DNA of 64,000 nucleotides from Stercorarius parasiticus (Eukaryota > Chordata > Aves > Charadriiformes > Stercorariidae): NCBI GenBank assembly GCA_013396915.1, contig VWZL01002850.1, positions 1-64,000 on the forward strand. The letters run 5' to 3'. Under the pieces are notes generated by a model. It saw only the letters and a program-made list of their open reading frames with translations, made no database searches and was not told the DNA's origin. The translations under genes were made by a program, and so were the position numbers. Positions 36,004 through 49,350 of the stretch are shown in pieces (positions within the stretch are counted from its first letter, which is position 1; each line of letters starts with the position of its first letter).

Positions 36004-38302
36004 CTTGCTGCCTTCCCTTCAGCTCACCTCTCTTTGGCTAGTGTGTCAGAAAACATTGCACTGCTTGGCTGATGCTTGCTTATGGAAAATGTCTGGTGAA
36101 GTAATTGTATGCCATGAAATAAAAAGTCTGGAAATTGCTACAATAGTTGTAAATTATTCCATTATTTGAGACCGTCAGGTAAGGTTTTGTACTACTTGGA
36201 ATTTAATACCTTTTTTGTGATTCAGTATTTACTTTGGGCAGGAAAGCGATAGTAAAATAATAAGCATACATATCTTAGCATGGCTACTAATCTTGCTGCT
36301 AGTGCCTTGTGCCTTTGCATTGACTTAATTTCTTCTTTCACAAGAAAGTAAAAATTCAAAACATGCTCCCCTGCTTTTTCTTTTGCGTACTTTTAAAATT
36401 GCCTGGGACTGGGGCTTTCTGATGCACCTTTCTCAAGTGTGATCTGAACATTTTTTCCTAGTACGTGCACGGTGAAAAGATTTTAATGAAAGGGTTTAAT
36501 GAATCTCATGAAACAATTGTTTACATACAAAAAGCGATTTGCACATATGCGGGCTGGGGATGTTTCTGAATAGGACCCACAGTCATCTAATTAGACATGC
36601 ATGGTATTAGTAGGCATTTGTAGTACTCGCAGGACTAGTCCAAGGACAAGGGATCCCTGCTGAAAATTTTCCATTAAAAAGATAATTGCATAGCACAAGG
36701 CGTTTCTAAAAAGCCTTCCTAAAATTTTTCTTTTTTTTAATTAGGGGCTGAGATCGAGATCTAAAAAGACTGAAAATAGAAAAAAGTTTTTCTTTCCCAG
36801 GTAGTAGAACTAACCACGCTGGCAGCAACAGTGGAATTGTAAAAAAAATTCAAAACAAAGATGCTTTTATATAGTTTTAAGACATGATTTATGATCCTGG
36901 AAGAGTTGAATGTTTGATATATCCTGACAAATTATTTCATAATTTGAATTGCACTGTGGTAGACCTACATCTGGTTAATTAATAACTACAGTGCCTAGGG
37001 GGGTGTCACCCGTACCAGGAGGTTCCAAACATTTTTATTTTTTTTTCCTTAAGATGAGATTTCTGGGCATTTTAATTGTCCCCCAGCACCTTATTGGGCT
37101 CAGCTGTGTGAGGACACTCTCCTCTCTGGTATGCCCTTCAACAGGAGCTGCTCGGAAAACACAGGTGGGTTGTGTGTTAGGTGGCAAAAAAAAAAACCCA
37201 GCACAGATAAAACATCAGTTACTGTGAAAGAGGTGGTTAAATGGATTAAAGTGGTGTCATCGCTGTGACTGGTAACATCAGTGTGAGTTACTGGATAAAT
37301 AGCTAAATGGGAGTTGGCACATTTTCTGTCAGAATTGGAGAGCAACCACAGGAGTGATTACTGGGGTACTTTTGCCATGGAATTTAGATAGGACCTAAAG
37401 AAGTATAGTGAATTTCAGGAAAGCCAGAGGCACTCAGTGGAGGGGGTACAGGCTACTTATGAGAATTTTGACTGTGTTAAAATAATCTATTGTTCTTGGT
37501 CAGCATAATGAAGGAAGAGATGTAAAAACTTAGCTGTAGCCTAGTTATGAAGGGAATGAGAGAAAGATAGTGTGCACAGGTGAAAATGTTCTGCTATAAG
37601 CCTTACATGATTGTGAGATGGTAATGGCAACATGTGATAATACCAGGAAGAAGAGAGAAGTTGGAAAGAATGGTGTGAAATATGCTTTGGCTCTTTATGT
37701 TGCCTTTCTGCTGAGTGTGTAGCATGCTTACTGACATAGTAGCTTTTATTTTTGGCTGGGGAAAGTACCTCCAGATTGAGGAACAACAATGGATCTCAAA
37801 GTACGTTCAGCAGAATTGTGGGATGGAAACTAAACTTGCTTCTCAAGGCCTTAGGAAGGACTGGAAGAGAAAAACAAAATACATGTGATGTGGTGGTGTA
37901 CGGGTTCTCAGCCAAATAGTTGTTGCAAATTGGACCTAGCAGAGATACGTGGTTCTTCAGTCTCTGGCCAGTACAAGAATGGCAAGGTACAGTCACAGTA
38001 CTGGTCCCCTTGGGCTGCCTTTTAAAGTGGGGGAATCAGAAAGACAGTCTCTGGACTTTGGGGGTCCTGGTCCTTGCACAGGGAATGGCCGACAGCAGAT
38101 GTTCCAGCCACATGCAGAGCCCTGCACCGGTATCAGTGCACATTTGTCAAGTACAGTTTTGTGCTTGTTAGGGAGACCAGTTCAGAAGACAGCCCAAGAA
38201 CAGAATAAAACTCTGGAGAATTACTGATAGCGTCCTGTGGTAGATTTGGGGTTTCACAAAGGTCTATTCTGAAATGCTATAAATGCACAAGGACTACTAT
38301 TT
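36004..38302. other. Unique noncoding sequence
   Basis: No transposon was recognised. A TTTTTCTTTCCCAG acceptor at 36800 starts a 13-codon frame (VVELTTLAATVEL, then stop) in a GC-richer pocket. That is too short to call. Otherwise I see nothing. Confidence 0.55.
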
Positions 38303-38576
38303 CAAGACAGGATGAGGGGGAAGGGTTTTAAACTGGAAGAGGGGAGATTTAGATGAGATATTAGGAAGAAATTCTTTGCTGTGAGGGTGGTGAGCCCCTG
38401 GCCCAGGTTGCCCAGAGAAGCTGGGGCTGCCCCATCCCTGGAGGGGTTCAAGGCCAGGTTGGACGGGGCTTGGAGCAACCTGGTCTGGTGGGAGGTGTCC
38501 CTGCCCAGGGCAGGGGGATGGAACTAGATAGTCTTTAAGGTCCCTTCCAACTCTAACCATTCTATGATTCTATGAT
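38303..38576 (+). mobile_element. CR1 LINE 3' fragment (about 274 bp), sense orientation
   Basis: GACAGGATGAGGGGGAAGGG, GGGAGATTTAGATGAGATATTAGG, CCCAGAGAAGCTGGGGCTGC and TGCCCAGGGCAGGGGGATGG, closing with CCATTCTATGATTCTATGAT, the octamer repeat at the CR1 3' terminus. Of the same group as the copies at 35.4 and 51.5 kb. Confidence 0.96.
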
Positions 38577-40243
38577 ATGTAATTAGCTAAATTTGAACAT
38601 CCCATTGTGTGGCTGTCTGCATAAGGTGCCTATCCTTCTAGCTGCCATTTGTGTCAATGTTTAAGAGCTTTTGAAAATCCTAGGAAGGTACTTGAGTAAC
38701 CCTTAAGTCATAAGAAGCAAATCAATATAGGTATGTATCATTTTTACATCTTGGAATGCAGTTCTTGCAATAGTTGGCTTTCTGACCAATTTTTAGACAA
38801 CTAGGTATAGATACAAAAATAGAGCTGTCAGGAAGGTTTGGGATGCCATTTGGATGTCAATTTTTCTCCCTGTTTGAAAAGAGAGAATCTTAGTCACAAC
38901 AGAAGAATGCAAATGTAAAGGCTGAACATATGGCAGCAAATAGGTCCCATGAAAAAAACAAATTAGGTCAGACATCAATGAGCAAACTGATCCCAGCTGG
39001 TGGGTAGAGGAACTGTGAGGTAAAGCATTTGACAGTTCTACTGAGGAAAAGGAAAAATAGTTAAACTACCTATTTCTGTCTTTGCTGCTTTCAAATGCAT
39101 GTGATAACCTGTCGTGTTTAGTCTTCCCTCAATCTTAATTGAAGCATTGTTTTAGCAGATTGAAAAAATGTGATCTTCCCCACCCCCCCTCCATTAAAAA
39201 CAGCCTTAATGGTCTAAAAGCTAGAAAAAATTAGCTTCATAATTAGTAAGTGCTTTAGATGTGTTTACTGAAATGAACAGAACTTCAGGCCTGTGTTTTA
39301 GTCATGTTTTGCCTTGACTCAAGCCTTGCATCTGTTTTTCAGCTACCAATTTGTGGGTGGTTTTGGATTTTTGGGGTTTTTTTTTTTGCTACTTACATTA
39401 ATAAATTGAGGAAAAAAGTCACTGTCAAAAATCAACCAAGCTCCTTTCATCACAAATGCCCAGCTAGGACAGTTGTTACATCCCTCGCCTTTTGCCTGCG
39501 TTGCTGTCTGCACCGTGAGTTGTTTACATGATGTGTTAGCTTTGGCAGGTAATAAATTAGCTTATAGCTATTGATCGTGAGTCTCAAAAGCTATTTGCCA
39601 ATGTGTAAGCATGGCCAATGTATTTATGTACTTCTACAGGGGAGACTGGGAATCTCTCTGAATTTACTCTGACTGGATACATCTGCATGGCCTTTCTGTC
39701 AGAAAGGCTGCGATTCTAAAATTCCTATAATGCTCAAATTGGTCCAGGTAGGATTGTATATGGTGGCAGAGGCCAGTAATCATTTATCAAAAAGATAGTC
39801 TGTAATCACAGATTTCTGTTCTTTTGCTTCATGATTTTTCTTGGACATCTCTGTAGGAGTTTTTGTTGGCTAATGCAAAAAAAAGCTCTAAAAAAAAATA
39901 ATTACTATCTTACCTACAGTAGACTTAAGTTTGTGCCAAAAATGAGCTTATATGTATTATATACATACTATAAGCAGATCCCAGTACAGTTCATTTTAGA
40001 TGGAACTTGTAAGTTATATTCTGAAGCTGAGCTACAGAAAATGCAATTCTCCCTTATCCCTGCAATGTTCACTCTCACTCTGCTGATGATGCACAATGCA
40101 GTTGTTCGGGATGCACTCGAGGGAATGGCTAAACCCTTTCTTCTTCCCAAGCTCATATATTTCTGACTGCCATTTTCCTGGTGAGATCCTCAAGGTCATT
40201 TTATGCCACTCCCTCCTCTCCTGCTGCCTTTTTTCTTTCTTCC

Positions 40244-40278
<35 letters not shown>

Positions 40279-40720
40279 NGCAAAGGAGCCACCCTTATTT
40301 TTAACACTGCATGTTTTCTCTTGATTATGTGGAGTAATGCTATTGGAACCTGAAGCTTTGGAATTCTCCAGATCTTCCCAAGCCCCACGATTTCAAAAGG
40401 CTACCCAGAAGACGTCCATTAAGTTCACTTAGTGGCTGGTGAAATCAAATTATTTTTTTCCAAAAGTTTTTCCTCTGTGAAGAGAGCTGAAGTATAATTA
40501 AACTGACCGATGCACTTAGAGCAGGGGTACCTGCTGATTGGCTTATAATCATGCATCTAAAATTGAGGCAAGGACAACAGTAAAAATATTTCACCATTGT
40601 AATTTAATGGGTTTCCTTCTGTGTACTTAATAAGATTAAATTCTGTTTGGACACAATGTCTTAAAATAAATAAAAGGTGAAAAACCCAATAGTGGTAGCA
40701 TATTTCACTAGAACCATGAA
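38577..40720. other. Unique noncoding sequence with homopolymer patch
   Basis: No transposon was recognised. It contains a T11 run at 39377-39387 and the T20/A15/N patch at 40244-40279. Otherwise I see nothing. Confidence 0.55.
40244..40279. repeat. T20 directly joined to A15, then an ambiguous base
   Basis: Twenty T (40244-40263) run straight into fifteen A (40264-40278), followed by the only N in the window (40279). A pyrimidine-rich stretch precedes it. The self-complementary homopolymer and the N suggest uncertain sequence or an assembly join here. Confidence 0.9.
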
Positions 40721-41555
40721 GAGAATCACATCATAGAATAAATTAGGTCATGTGGTACCTCTGGAGATCATGTAGTCCAATGTCCTGCATAAAGCATGGC
40801 TAATCTTAGATCAGGTTGCACAAGACTTTGTGTGGCTGAACTTTGACTGCCCCTAAGGATGGAGACTGCGTGGCTGGGCCCGTTCCAGTGCTTGACTACT
40901 CTTGTGAAGTTCCCTTTCCAAGCCCAAGATTCATAATGCCCTGTGTTGCAACAAGTCTTGTACCTTGTCCTTTCACTGGCCTTTCCAAGAAGAAATCTAG
41001 CTCTTGTGTTCTCTCTAGCTCTTCTTTAAGTGGTTGAAGACAGCAGTTAGATCCCTTGGGCTTTCTCTTTTCCAGACTGAACATCCACAGCTCCCTCAGC
41101 CTTTCTGCGCATGTTTTGTGCTCCATGCCCTGAGCCTGTTAGTCCAGGCTCCGCTGGACTCGCTCCAGTTTTTTGGTATCTATCTCCTACTGGGATGGTG
41201 AAAATCAGATGGAGAACTGCAGGTTGGGCCTCACCAGGACAAGTTATGAGGGAAATGACCGCTTCCTTTGACCTGCTTGTGATGCTTTTGCTAGTGTAGC
41301 TCATACGCAGGTAGCCCTCATTGCTCTAAAGGCATGCAGCCAGCTTACATTCAGCTTGATGTCCACCGTGGTTCCCAGATCCTGTTTTGCAGAGCTGCTG
41401 CCCAGGCTGTGTGCGCTGCATGGAGTTATTCCATCCCCGGTGCAGGACTCTGTTGAATTTCACGAGGCTTCTATCAGCCTGTTCCTCCAGCATTTGAGGG
41501 GTCCCTCCACTATAACAGCAACTTCCCAAGTCTGGTGACCTCTGCAAACTTGAAT
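40721..41555 (-). mobile_element. Old, diverged CR1 LINE fragment (about 835 bp)
   Basis: On plus: GAGAATCACATCATAGAATA at the 3' end, then CTCTGGAGATCATGTAGTCC, GGCTGGGCCCGTTCCAGTGC, CTCCCTCAGCCTTTCTGCG, GGTTGGGCCTCACCAGGACA, CAGCTTGATGTCCACCGTGG, CCCGGTGCAGGACTCTGTTGAATTTC and GTCTGGTGACCTCTGCAAACTTG. These are the successive blocks of the CR1 3' UTR and ORF2 end, inverted, with many substitutions. It is the longest and most decayed CR1 here. The right boundary is approximate. Confidence 0.9.
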
Positions 41556-42180
41556 TTGTTTGGTACTATTGCCAAGATGGCTAATGACCCATAAAAAAAC
41601 CAGCTGCGCTTAGTTTCAAGGAATGTTTATTTTTGAATAAAGGTCCAAACTTACAAGACTGGTAAGCTGTCTTTTTGTGCCAAAAGTACATAAAATTCGA
41701 CAAAGTTCAATGCAGAATTTCTGGCAAGCATTTTTTCTTGCTCCCTTGTGGAATATTTTGTTTCATATTTTCAACAAAATGACACTTTGCCAGAGTTCAT
41801 ATTGATTCTTTGTTCTCGTGTTGAGAAACGGGTCCAGGTACCCTGAAGTTCAGTCCAGTACCTCAAACCATATGGTTAATTCACCCTGAGATCCTTTATA
41901 GGTGATTTGTTTAAAAGAAGCCTTAGCACTCTACATTAAGACAGTGAAAAGTTCATTAGCATGTGCTCCACATTGTCCCTTGCGGCTACTGTGAGTTAGT
42001 TCATGCCTCAAAATTACCACTTCTTTCCCCTGGGAAGAATTTTCCCGGCTCCTCTCAAACGCCTTTTAAAAAGTCTCATCAAAAGCAACGCAGAGAAAAT
42101 GACTCTTATAAAACCACAGCCTGCCTGCTCTGGTATTAAACACTTCCCATGTCTGTCTGCCTGGAAACAGCTACAAGAGA

Positions 42181-42300
42181 GATGAATCGAACACGCAACG
42201 GAGCAGCACCGCTCGGCTGGCCGGACTCTGGGACGGCTCTGACCTCCCAGCGACTCGCTAACTCTGCTTCTAGTGGAAGTTCAAAACAATGACCGCCTGT
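42181..42300. promoter_or_regulatory. Local CpG cluster, candidate regulatory element or first exon
   Basis: Nine CpG dinucleotides lie between 42188 and 42257, in a region where CpG is otherwise rare. A perfect AP-1 site, TGAGTCA, lies at 42447-42453, followed by an ATGCAAAA octamer-like motif. A TATTAAAC box lies about 50 bp upstream. Far too short to be a formal CpG island. No strong donor follows, so a first exon is not demonstrated. Confidence 0.25.
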
Positions 42301-44762
42301 CCAGCTACACCCAGATTTGTTTCCTGCTCTCGTACTTCAAGGAAATCTGCTCCATGTGGAGACGGCAGCTTGCAAAACCAGCTGCCAAACAGTCATGGCT
42401 GGAAACAGGGTGACTTATCAGTGTTAATGCCCATCCTCTTTGCGTATGAGTCACGCATGCAAAACTGAAATGAAATAGCTGCTAAACATAGTTAGCTGAG
42501 AGGCGCTGGAGTGTGGCGGTTCACCATAATTTAGGTTTATATTCACCTAGCGTTTTTGGAGAGAGAAGCAAGTGGTTTGATAACCTTCTCGCCACTGTGG
42601 GGATGAATTACAAACTCTGAGGCCTGTGGTGTGTAACTTTTTGTAAGAAAAACTTCAAAAGTATCGTTTTGGCAAAGGTAGGACTGCTTTTCTGTGACTC
42701 TCTACATCTCACGTTTCTTATAGCCCTCTAGCTTAGTAGATGTTGGGAGGCTTTTTGACGTAGCAGCTTTCTTAAATAGCTTATCAGCTCCTGTATAGTA
42801 CAAAAATTCTCATGGATAAGAGATTGAGATCAGTGGAGGCGGGGGGGCTCTTCATCCTCCCAGGTCTTGGAACAAGGCTTGGAAACAAAAAACTGTGCTG
42901 TTTACTTGCGTATGTGGTGATGTTTATGTAACAGGCGAGAAGATCAATCTCGGTCATTTCAGTAAAATAATGTTTTTACCAGCGAAGTCCTCAAGACCTG
43001 GTTCAGATTTATAGATACGCTGATAATGGTTAGCTCCTAAAAAGAGTGAATTTGTGGTTTGAAAGTTCAGGTGATGTTCTTAAAACAACCTGCTCCAGGT
43101 AGGTTTTCAGAGCACAGAAGTTGATGGAGAGCAGCAAGGCGGGAGCCTTGCTCATCTCTTTCAAGTACCTACATTTACAGCTGCGCTCACTGCATTCAGT
43201 TATAAACAGCATCACTTGCTCTTTCAGAATATAAATCCTCAGTTGTGGAATTACATACTTAGTGGGGGAAAAGGAGTGATAGGTTTTTGTTGCTTTGAGA
43301 TAGCACAAAGAAAAATACTTTGCCTCTGAATCAGGCTGTGTTCGTGTTGTGAAGTCAGGAAGCCATCAGATATACTTGGCAGTGTGGAAATAGTACTTCT
43401 GTAACGGGAAAAGATTAAACCAGCATAAGCAGTGTTCATCGATTTGATAATCATTGATATGTACAATGTACTAAAAACTTAATTGATGCATAGGGGGGAA
43501 AAAAGGTGACAATTGCTCACTGATAGCTGCAGCATTGTTGACACAGGTCATTTGAATTTCATTAGGTGATACTTTGGGGACTTTTGCATAAAAATGAATA
43601 TAGAACTTGTATTCAATCACTGAGCATGCTCTGTGTATGAGAATTTAAGATAAATGCTTGTCCCTTATTATAAGGCTATATATCACAAACCAAAATTGTG
43701 AATTAGCTGAAATTACAAGATCCGGAAATTATTTTAGAGCCAGTGAACAGATGCAATCTGCTTTGTGGTGCTTCTTCTCCAAGCACATCCTCATACGGCA
43801 GCGTTCAGAATGTCGCACATACGTCCTGTGTTTGCTTTCTGTAGGCAAAACTGTAGAACTTTGTATTCATAATAGTTGTTCTATCACCTTCCGCTTACTA
43901 TATGCTCATACAACAATATATATCATTCTCCATTAATGTTGACAGGCCACTACAAATTGTGATTTACCCAAGAACGTTAAGTGTAGTCACGTAGTTCAGT
44001 GGGTACTTGTCAGTGACTTATTAATGCATAGGAGTAGTTTGTATTTCCATAGTCTCTTAAGGTTTAAATTAAAAAGCAAGAAAGCCTGTACTATGTTCGG
44101 TGTCATAAGTGGTGAAAGAAATTCTGCAGCATGTAATGTCTATTTACAGAGGGCTTTTTTTGTCCGAAACATTTTTTTTTTTAACAAATGTGCGATGATT
44201 AAGGGGTTGGATCCTAAACTAGAGTAAAGGGGGACCATTAACCTCAGTTGAACTGCACTGGTTTATAACAGCTGAGGAAACAGCAGGAAGTATTTGCATT
44301 CTTCGCTATTTCTAAGACTACAAGATAAAGAAAAGAGCTGTGACTAGAGGACAAACAAAAAAAATATATAGGAGTATTAAAGAAAATGGTTTATTTTAGT
44401 TTGGGATAGGACTCTTTCTTATTGCTCGTATTATCCAAATAGGCATTTATTTACTCTGACTCACTTTTTACTCTCAATTCACTTAGGCATTGATTGGATA
44501 CCATTTAAATGAGGCTGATGCACTACTTGTGCAAAACTTCTGAGGCCATCAAGTTTAAGCACAGTTTCCTTGCTTTTTTAGCAGAAAAGTAGAGGACTTG
44601 GTGCTGCATGCTTACACTGTAAGTGCAAGGTTTCTTCTTGGAGGAATCTAACATGCATCGTTTAGTTCTATATGCTTATGGAAATGGAGAGGTTTTAGGC
44701 ATGCATGGGCAGCATTTGTGCAAATGCAGGCATTTATAAGAGGTTTGCCTGATGTTCCCTAG

Positions 44763-44823
44763 AAATGGGGTACATAATAGCTGCCTTCTACAGCCATTTA
44801 ATTATGATGGAGGATAGACTGAG
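44763..44823 (+). other. Candidate 61-bp exon
   Basis: TGCCTGATGTTCCCTAG acceptor, GAG|GTACGT donor, and one frame open throughout (MGYIIAAFYSHLIMMEDRL). A second acceptor, GCCTTCTACAG, lies inside it. No family is recognised. Confidence 0.12.
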
Positions 44824-45519
44824 GTACGTATTTGTGTCTTTCTTGCTCATTAAGTTGCTCATAGCTTCCTCTGGTATCTGTACTTCTAAAGTCTGCTGAA
44901 CTGAAGCACGTCATCCAGTATCCAAAGGTGCTGGATGGAGCAGAAGGAGGAATTGTATTTGCCAATCAGTACTGAGGCCATGAGAGGCAATAGTGTATTC
45001 AATATAAAATAGGATGCCAAGGGCACAAGGGAGCAGATAATCATTCTTGAAACCTACAGTTCTGCTTCACTTAATATCCAGAAGCATTTGCTGTTTCAGA
45101 GTTTGTGCACTTCATAAATATTCGGTGGTTTTTTGGATGGCGTGGCCAAATTATTTAATAATTCACTGCTGATTTATTCGTAAGGCCTTATCTTCCACTC
45201 TACTTGTTTATGCTGATGTCGGTCAGCTGAAGACAGTACAGAGAAATCCTGCACTAGAGCACAGATCCAGCTTATAGCTTTCCTTAGACATCCACAAATG
45301 GTGGAACCACACCTACTACCATGTGGAGTAATGGGATGTTCTTGAATGTGACTTCTGTTTGAGAAATGCAGGCTTTCTTACTCGGAGAATGAGTAATAAA
45401 TCCAAACAATCTTGAACTGGTACTAAATGAATGTTAGCATTAGGAAGGGGAAGGGTTTGTTTACATAAAAACTGTTTTCACTAAAACAATTTATGTAAAA
45501 CTTGAACTTGTGCCCTTCA

Positions 45520-45534
45520 TTTTTTTTTTTTTTT
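45520..45534. repeat. T15 homopolymer
   Basis: Fifteen consecutive T. Confidence 0.9.
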
Positions 45535-48500
45535 AATTGATTGAGTGACTGGTTCACTTTCTGAAAGCTCAGGATGTACAGTAAATTCACTGACCTGATC
45601 ACTGGAGAGCATTTTATGGAGCGGTCGCTCTTGAGAATGCCTGCTTCCCATTATCATAGGTTCTAGATAGTCTTGGCTGTTGTTGCCTTCATTTACTTAT
45701 TACAAAGAAGAGAACCCTAAGTTTCTCAGGTTCTCTGCTGCATCTTTGCAAGGGCAATATGTGTATTCAATACACATGATCCTTCTGCTGAAGCTACGTG
45801 AATCAGTTCTTTAGTCTATTAAGGGGATCTGTCCTGCAGCTGTGTTTCACCTAGGATCAAGAGAAGTTTAAAAGAGAAAGACAAAGTGGGAGACCATTGA
45901 GAAAGACTTAAGAACTTAGCATGACTTCCACAGGCATCTCTTCCACCACCCCCAATACAAGCATAAAAACAAATTCATCATCTGCTATCGCTGCAGTGCA
46001 ACAGCTTGCTTCCATCCTGGAACACTGAAGGGTGACGTGGAAATGCAGACTTTTCTATCCTTTTCATTGTGAGAAAGGTGTAGGACGTGACTCCAAACGA
46101 GCATCAATGTATGCAAAACAAGGCTGCTGGGGTTTTGGCTGGATTCCATCTCATCACATACCGTGTCTGTGACTTTGTCTAGGAACAAGGGGTTTGGGTA
46201 GGTGTAAGACAGGACTGAAGTGATCCTTTCCCCAGTATTTCCCCTGAACTTCCAATTACCCGTAGCTTAGGAGCTTCTTATAGCAGGTTTTGCATCTGGA
46301 CAGTCATTTTTAATAGCTGCTGATGGTTTCATTTTCAAAGGTGTACTTGTAGTTTATTTAAATTTGGAACAAATTATTATCCTCTACTCAGTTTTTACCC
46401 ACTTTTCATATTTTTATGGATCTGTGTTCCAATTTAGTACACAAAATGTTTGTGTATAACACAAAAATTTGACAAAATATATTTGGTTGTACAGTATTGT
46501 ACAACTACAATAAGTTTTTGAACAATTGCAAAAGAAGGAAGTATTATTCTCTTTACCTGATGCATATTCTAGTATCTTTAATAAATGGAATAGACGTTTT
46601 AAAATACCCAGGCTTTACACCACAGTAAGAATTTTATGAAGTAGTGTTGTTTGCTTTTACAATATGACTAATGGATCGGATTTGATGGCAGCTGTCAAAG
46701 CAAACTAAGAATGCATGTATTCCCCTATTTTTTTTTTCTCTCTTTAGTTCAGAGTGACAGTGTTGATTTTCAAAATACTCGCTGTTTTGTGGTATTAGCA
46801 TTGGCTTATTGTGTGATATAAAAATTTCTAGCAAGAATGGTTTGTTTGTTGCACTGTCTTTCGTTGTGGCGGTTGTGTTGAGACAGCCAGTTCTGCCTTA
46901 TTCTGCGAAGCAGTGGGGACACGTGTCTCTCTAGTAAGAAATAATAAAATAATTACAGTGAAAAACAGTGTGACAGACACTTACAAATTAGTTAGAAAAT
47001 GCATAGAAAGCAGACGTCCCTTCCCCAAGTAACTAATGAGTTAAATTAGATTACTGTGCTATATCAAAAAATGCCAAATTCAAAACTATATACCACAGGT
47101 GGAAGCAGTGTACACGGCCCTTAAAAATGAAGTATGAACATAAAAAGCAGTTTGAAGCAGCTTGTTTCAAGGAGGTAGAAATTACTTTAAATATAAGGTA
47201 AAGAGCAGAAGTGAGTAGGAGAAAAATACAAAGCTTATCTTCACTTAAATCTGGTGTTTGCCTGGTGGTTTCTTCAAGGTAACTAATGCTACACATTAAA
47301 ACATGCTCGAAGGCAAGGCACTGTTGCTCTATCAATATTTAAAATGAGGTGAATCACAGGGCAAAGCTGCAGAGCTGGGTGAAGTTCCATGGGAAATCGT
47401 TACCTTGCTTTCCAGGAGCTGTTTTGACATTTCAGGAAGTCTTGCTGACTTCCTCAGCAAATCAAAACCTGCATGTCAGCGTCAAATTTCTGTGAATGGA
47501 AAGATCAGATTAAGGTAATTTTTTCAAACACTGAGTTTGTGTTGCTCTTCTTAGACAGTTTACTGTAAACTAACTTATTTCTAAATGAAAACTTAGACCA
47601 GCTTAAAAATCAAACAACAAAAAAAAAAGGGTCAAAACAGGATTTATCAACAATTTTTGCAACTTACGTGCAAAAACATTTTCCAGAATTGCTACACTTT
47701 TTTACAATAATTTTTCTGTGACACAGCATTTTTCTATAAAACATTGGGTTTGGGTGGTAATTCTGACCTCATCGAGTTTACAAGAGAGATAGACATAGTT
47801 GTCATTAGCAATAATCCTACAAACAAGAAGCGTCCATTCTTTAGAAACAGAGGTGGTGCTGAAGAAGGATTTTGAGTAAGAGAGGGAGGCTTCCAAGGGG
47901 TAGGGCAGAATGGGATGAAATTATAGCCAAAATACCAGCAAGGAGAGAGATGTTCCCAGCCAGAGCTTTGAGATGAAAGGACCTTATTTGGGAACTGCTG
48001 AACTCCTGCCATTGATGGTACTTAGAGGAAGTGGAGAGGAGAAAAATTATCTGAGGTCAGTCTTCAGAAATGAGGATAAGGCGTCAGGAAAGTGAGATGG
48101 GGCGGGAATTAGAGGCATTGGTGAAAAGTGAGTACAAAAGGGATTATAGCATTGAAAGAAGGGAAGTAGAGAATTTCAGGAAGAGTGTAGAATAGGAAGA
48201 AACTACTAGACATGCATCAGTGATAATACAGATAATTTATTCCATAAACCTGTTATTTTCTCAGGAAGCAGATCGGTTCACTTCTAATTACTTGAAAAAG
48301 AAATCCGAACATTACTCTGTCTTAGTCAAAAATTTCCCTTCAAAAGCAAACTGATTCCTACATACTGTGCTTTGCTTATGCATGGACTTTTAGAATTACA
48401 TCATTTTTGGATTGGAAGTGCTCTGATTCAGTTTTATTTAAATGTGGGAAAGGACATCATACTATCTCAACTGTTACTGATCTTCAGATGAAGTATTTAC

Positions 48501-49275
48501 ATCACCTGGGACCAATTGTGGGTGACAGCTTTGTGGAGATACTAAAATAGCTTTTTATATTTAAAAAATTCCTTTTTTTAGCCTTCTGAGTTCTTGTATG
48601 CTGTGTTTAGTAAGCAGCACCAGTGACTGGTGTAAGGAATGAAAAAGCAATTGTGTTTTCAGTTCATCAACTTTATTAATTTGACAGCTTTTCACAGATA
48701 GTCATTTCATGACTTCAGGAAACTTCAAGACTAGTTAGCATAATTTCTTTACTGGAGGAAAAAGATGTATTTTTAAAAATTAGTACAGTGTGGTTTTAAG
48801 CCCTCTTCCCTTTCCTTCAGAAAGTTTAGGTGAAATATCAATAACTTAAGTCACTCTAAATTCCTTAGATCTGATTTCATGTTGGTCCTTCGAATCTTGA
48901 GTGATTGATTTGGTCCTTTAAGAAAGAAGCAGCTTATTTCTCTTCTCCATCTGTCATACAGATCTGTGAATATTTATGCATTTTTAAATGCCAATAAAGT
49001 TCAACAATGTATTTTTGGAATTGAATGATTGTGAAATAACAAAGTTCTAGATCACGTTGCTATAAGCCAGACTATTAAATATAAAAATCATAAAAGAACA
49101 GAAGCAGAATTTATTGATGGGGTCCACAGTTACCATATTTTCATGCCTAAAACCCCATGGTTTTTTAAAAATATTTAAAAATTTACCAGTCTCTTATTTA
49201 AGACCACCATTTGCAAAATAATCAAAAATTTATGAATTATCTCTGCAGCTCTTGGCATTACTCTTCTGTCTGCAG

Positions 49276-49350
49276 AAAAATCTGGACAGGGTCACTCTAA
49301 AGATGCAGATCCTCCGGTGGGAGGATGGCCGGGCTGCTGCTTCAGCTTGA
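49276..49350 (+). other. Candidate terminal coding piece in a GC-richer block
   Basis: CATTACTCTTCTGTCTGCAG is a strong acceptor. It is followed in frame by 24 open codons (KNLDRVTLKMQILRWEDG, then RAAASA) and a TGA. The block 49.25-49.53 kb is GC-richer and holds several CpGs. Its minus strand is also open in two frames (99 and 68 codons). The coding strand, if any, is undecided. Confidence 0.15.
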
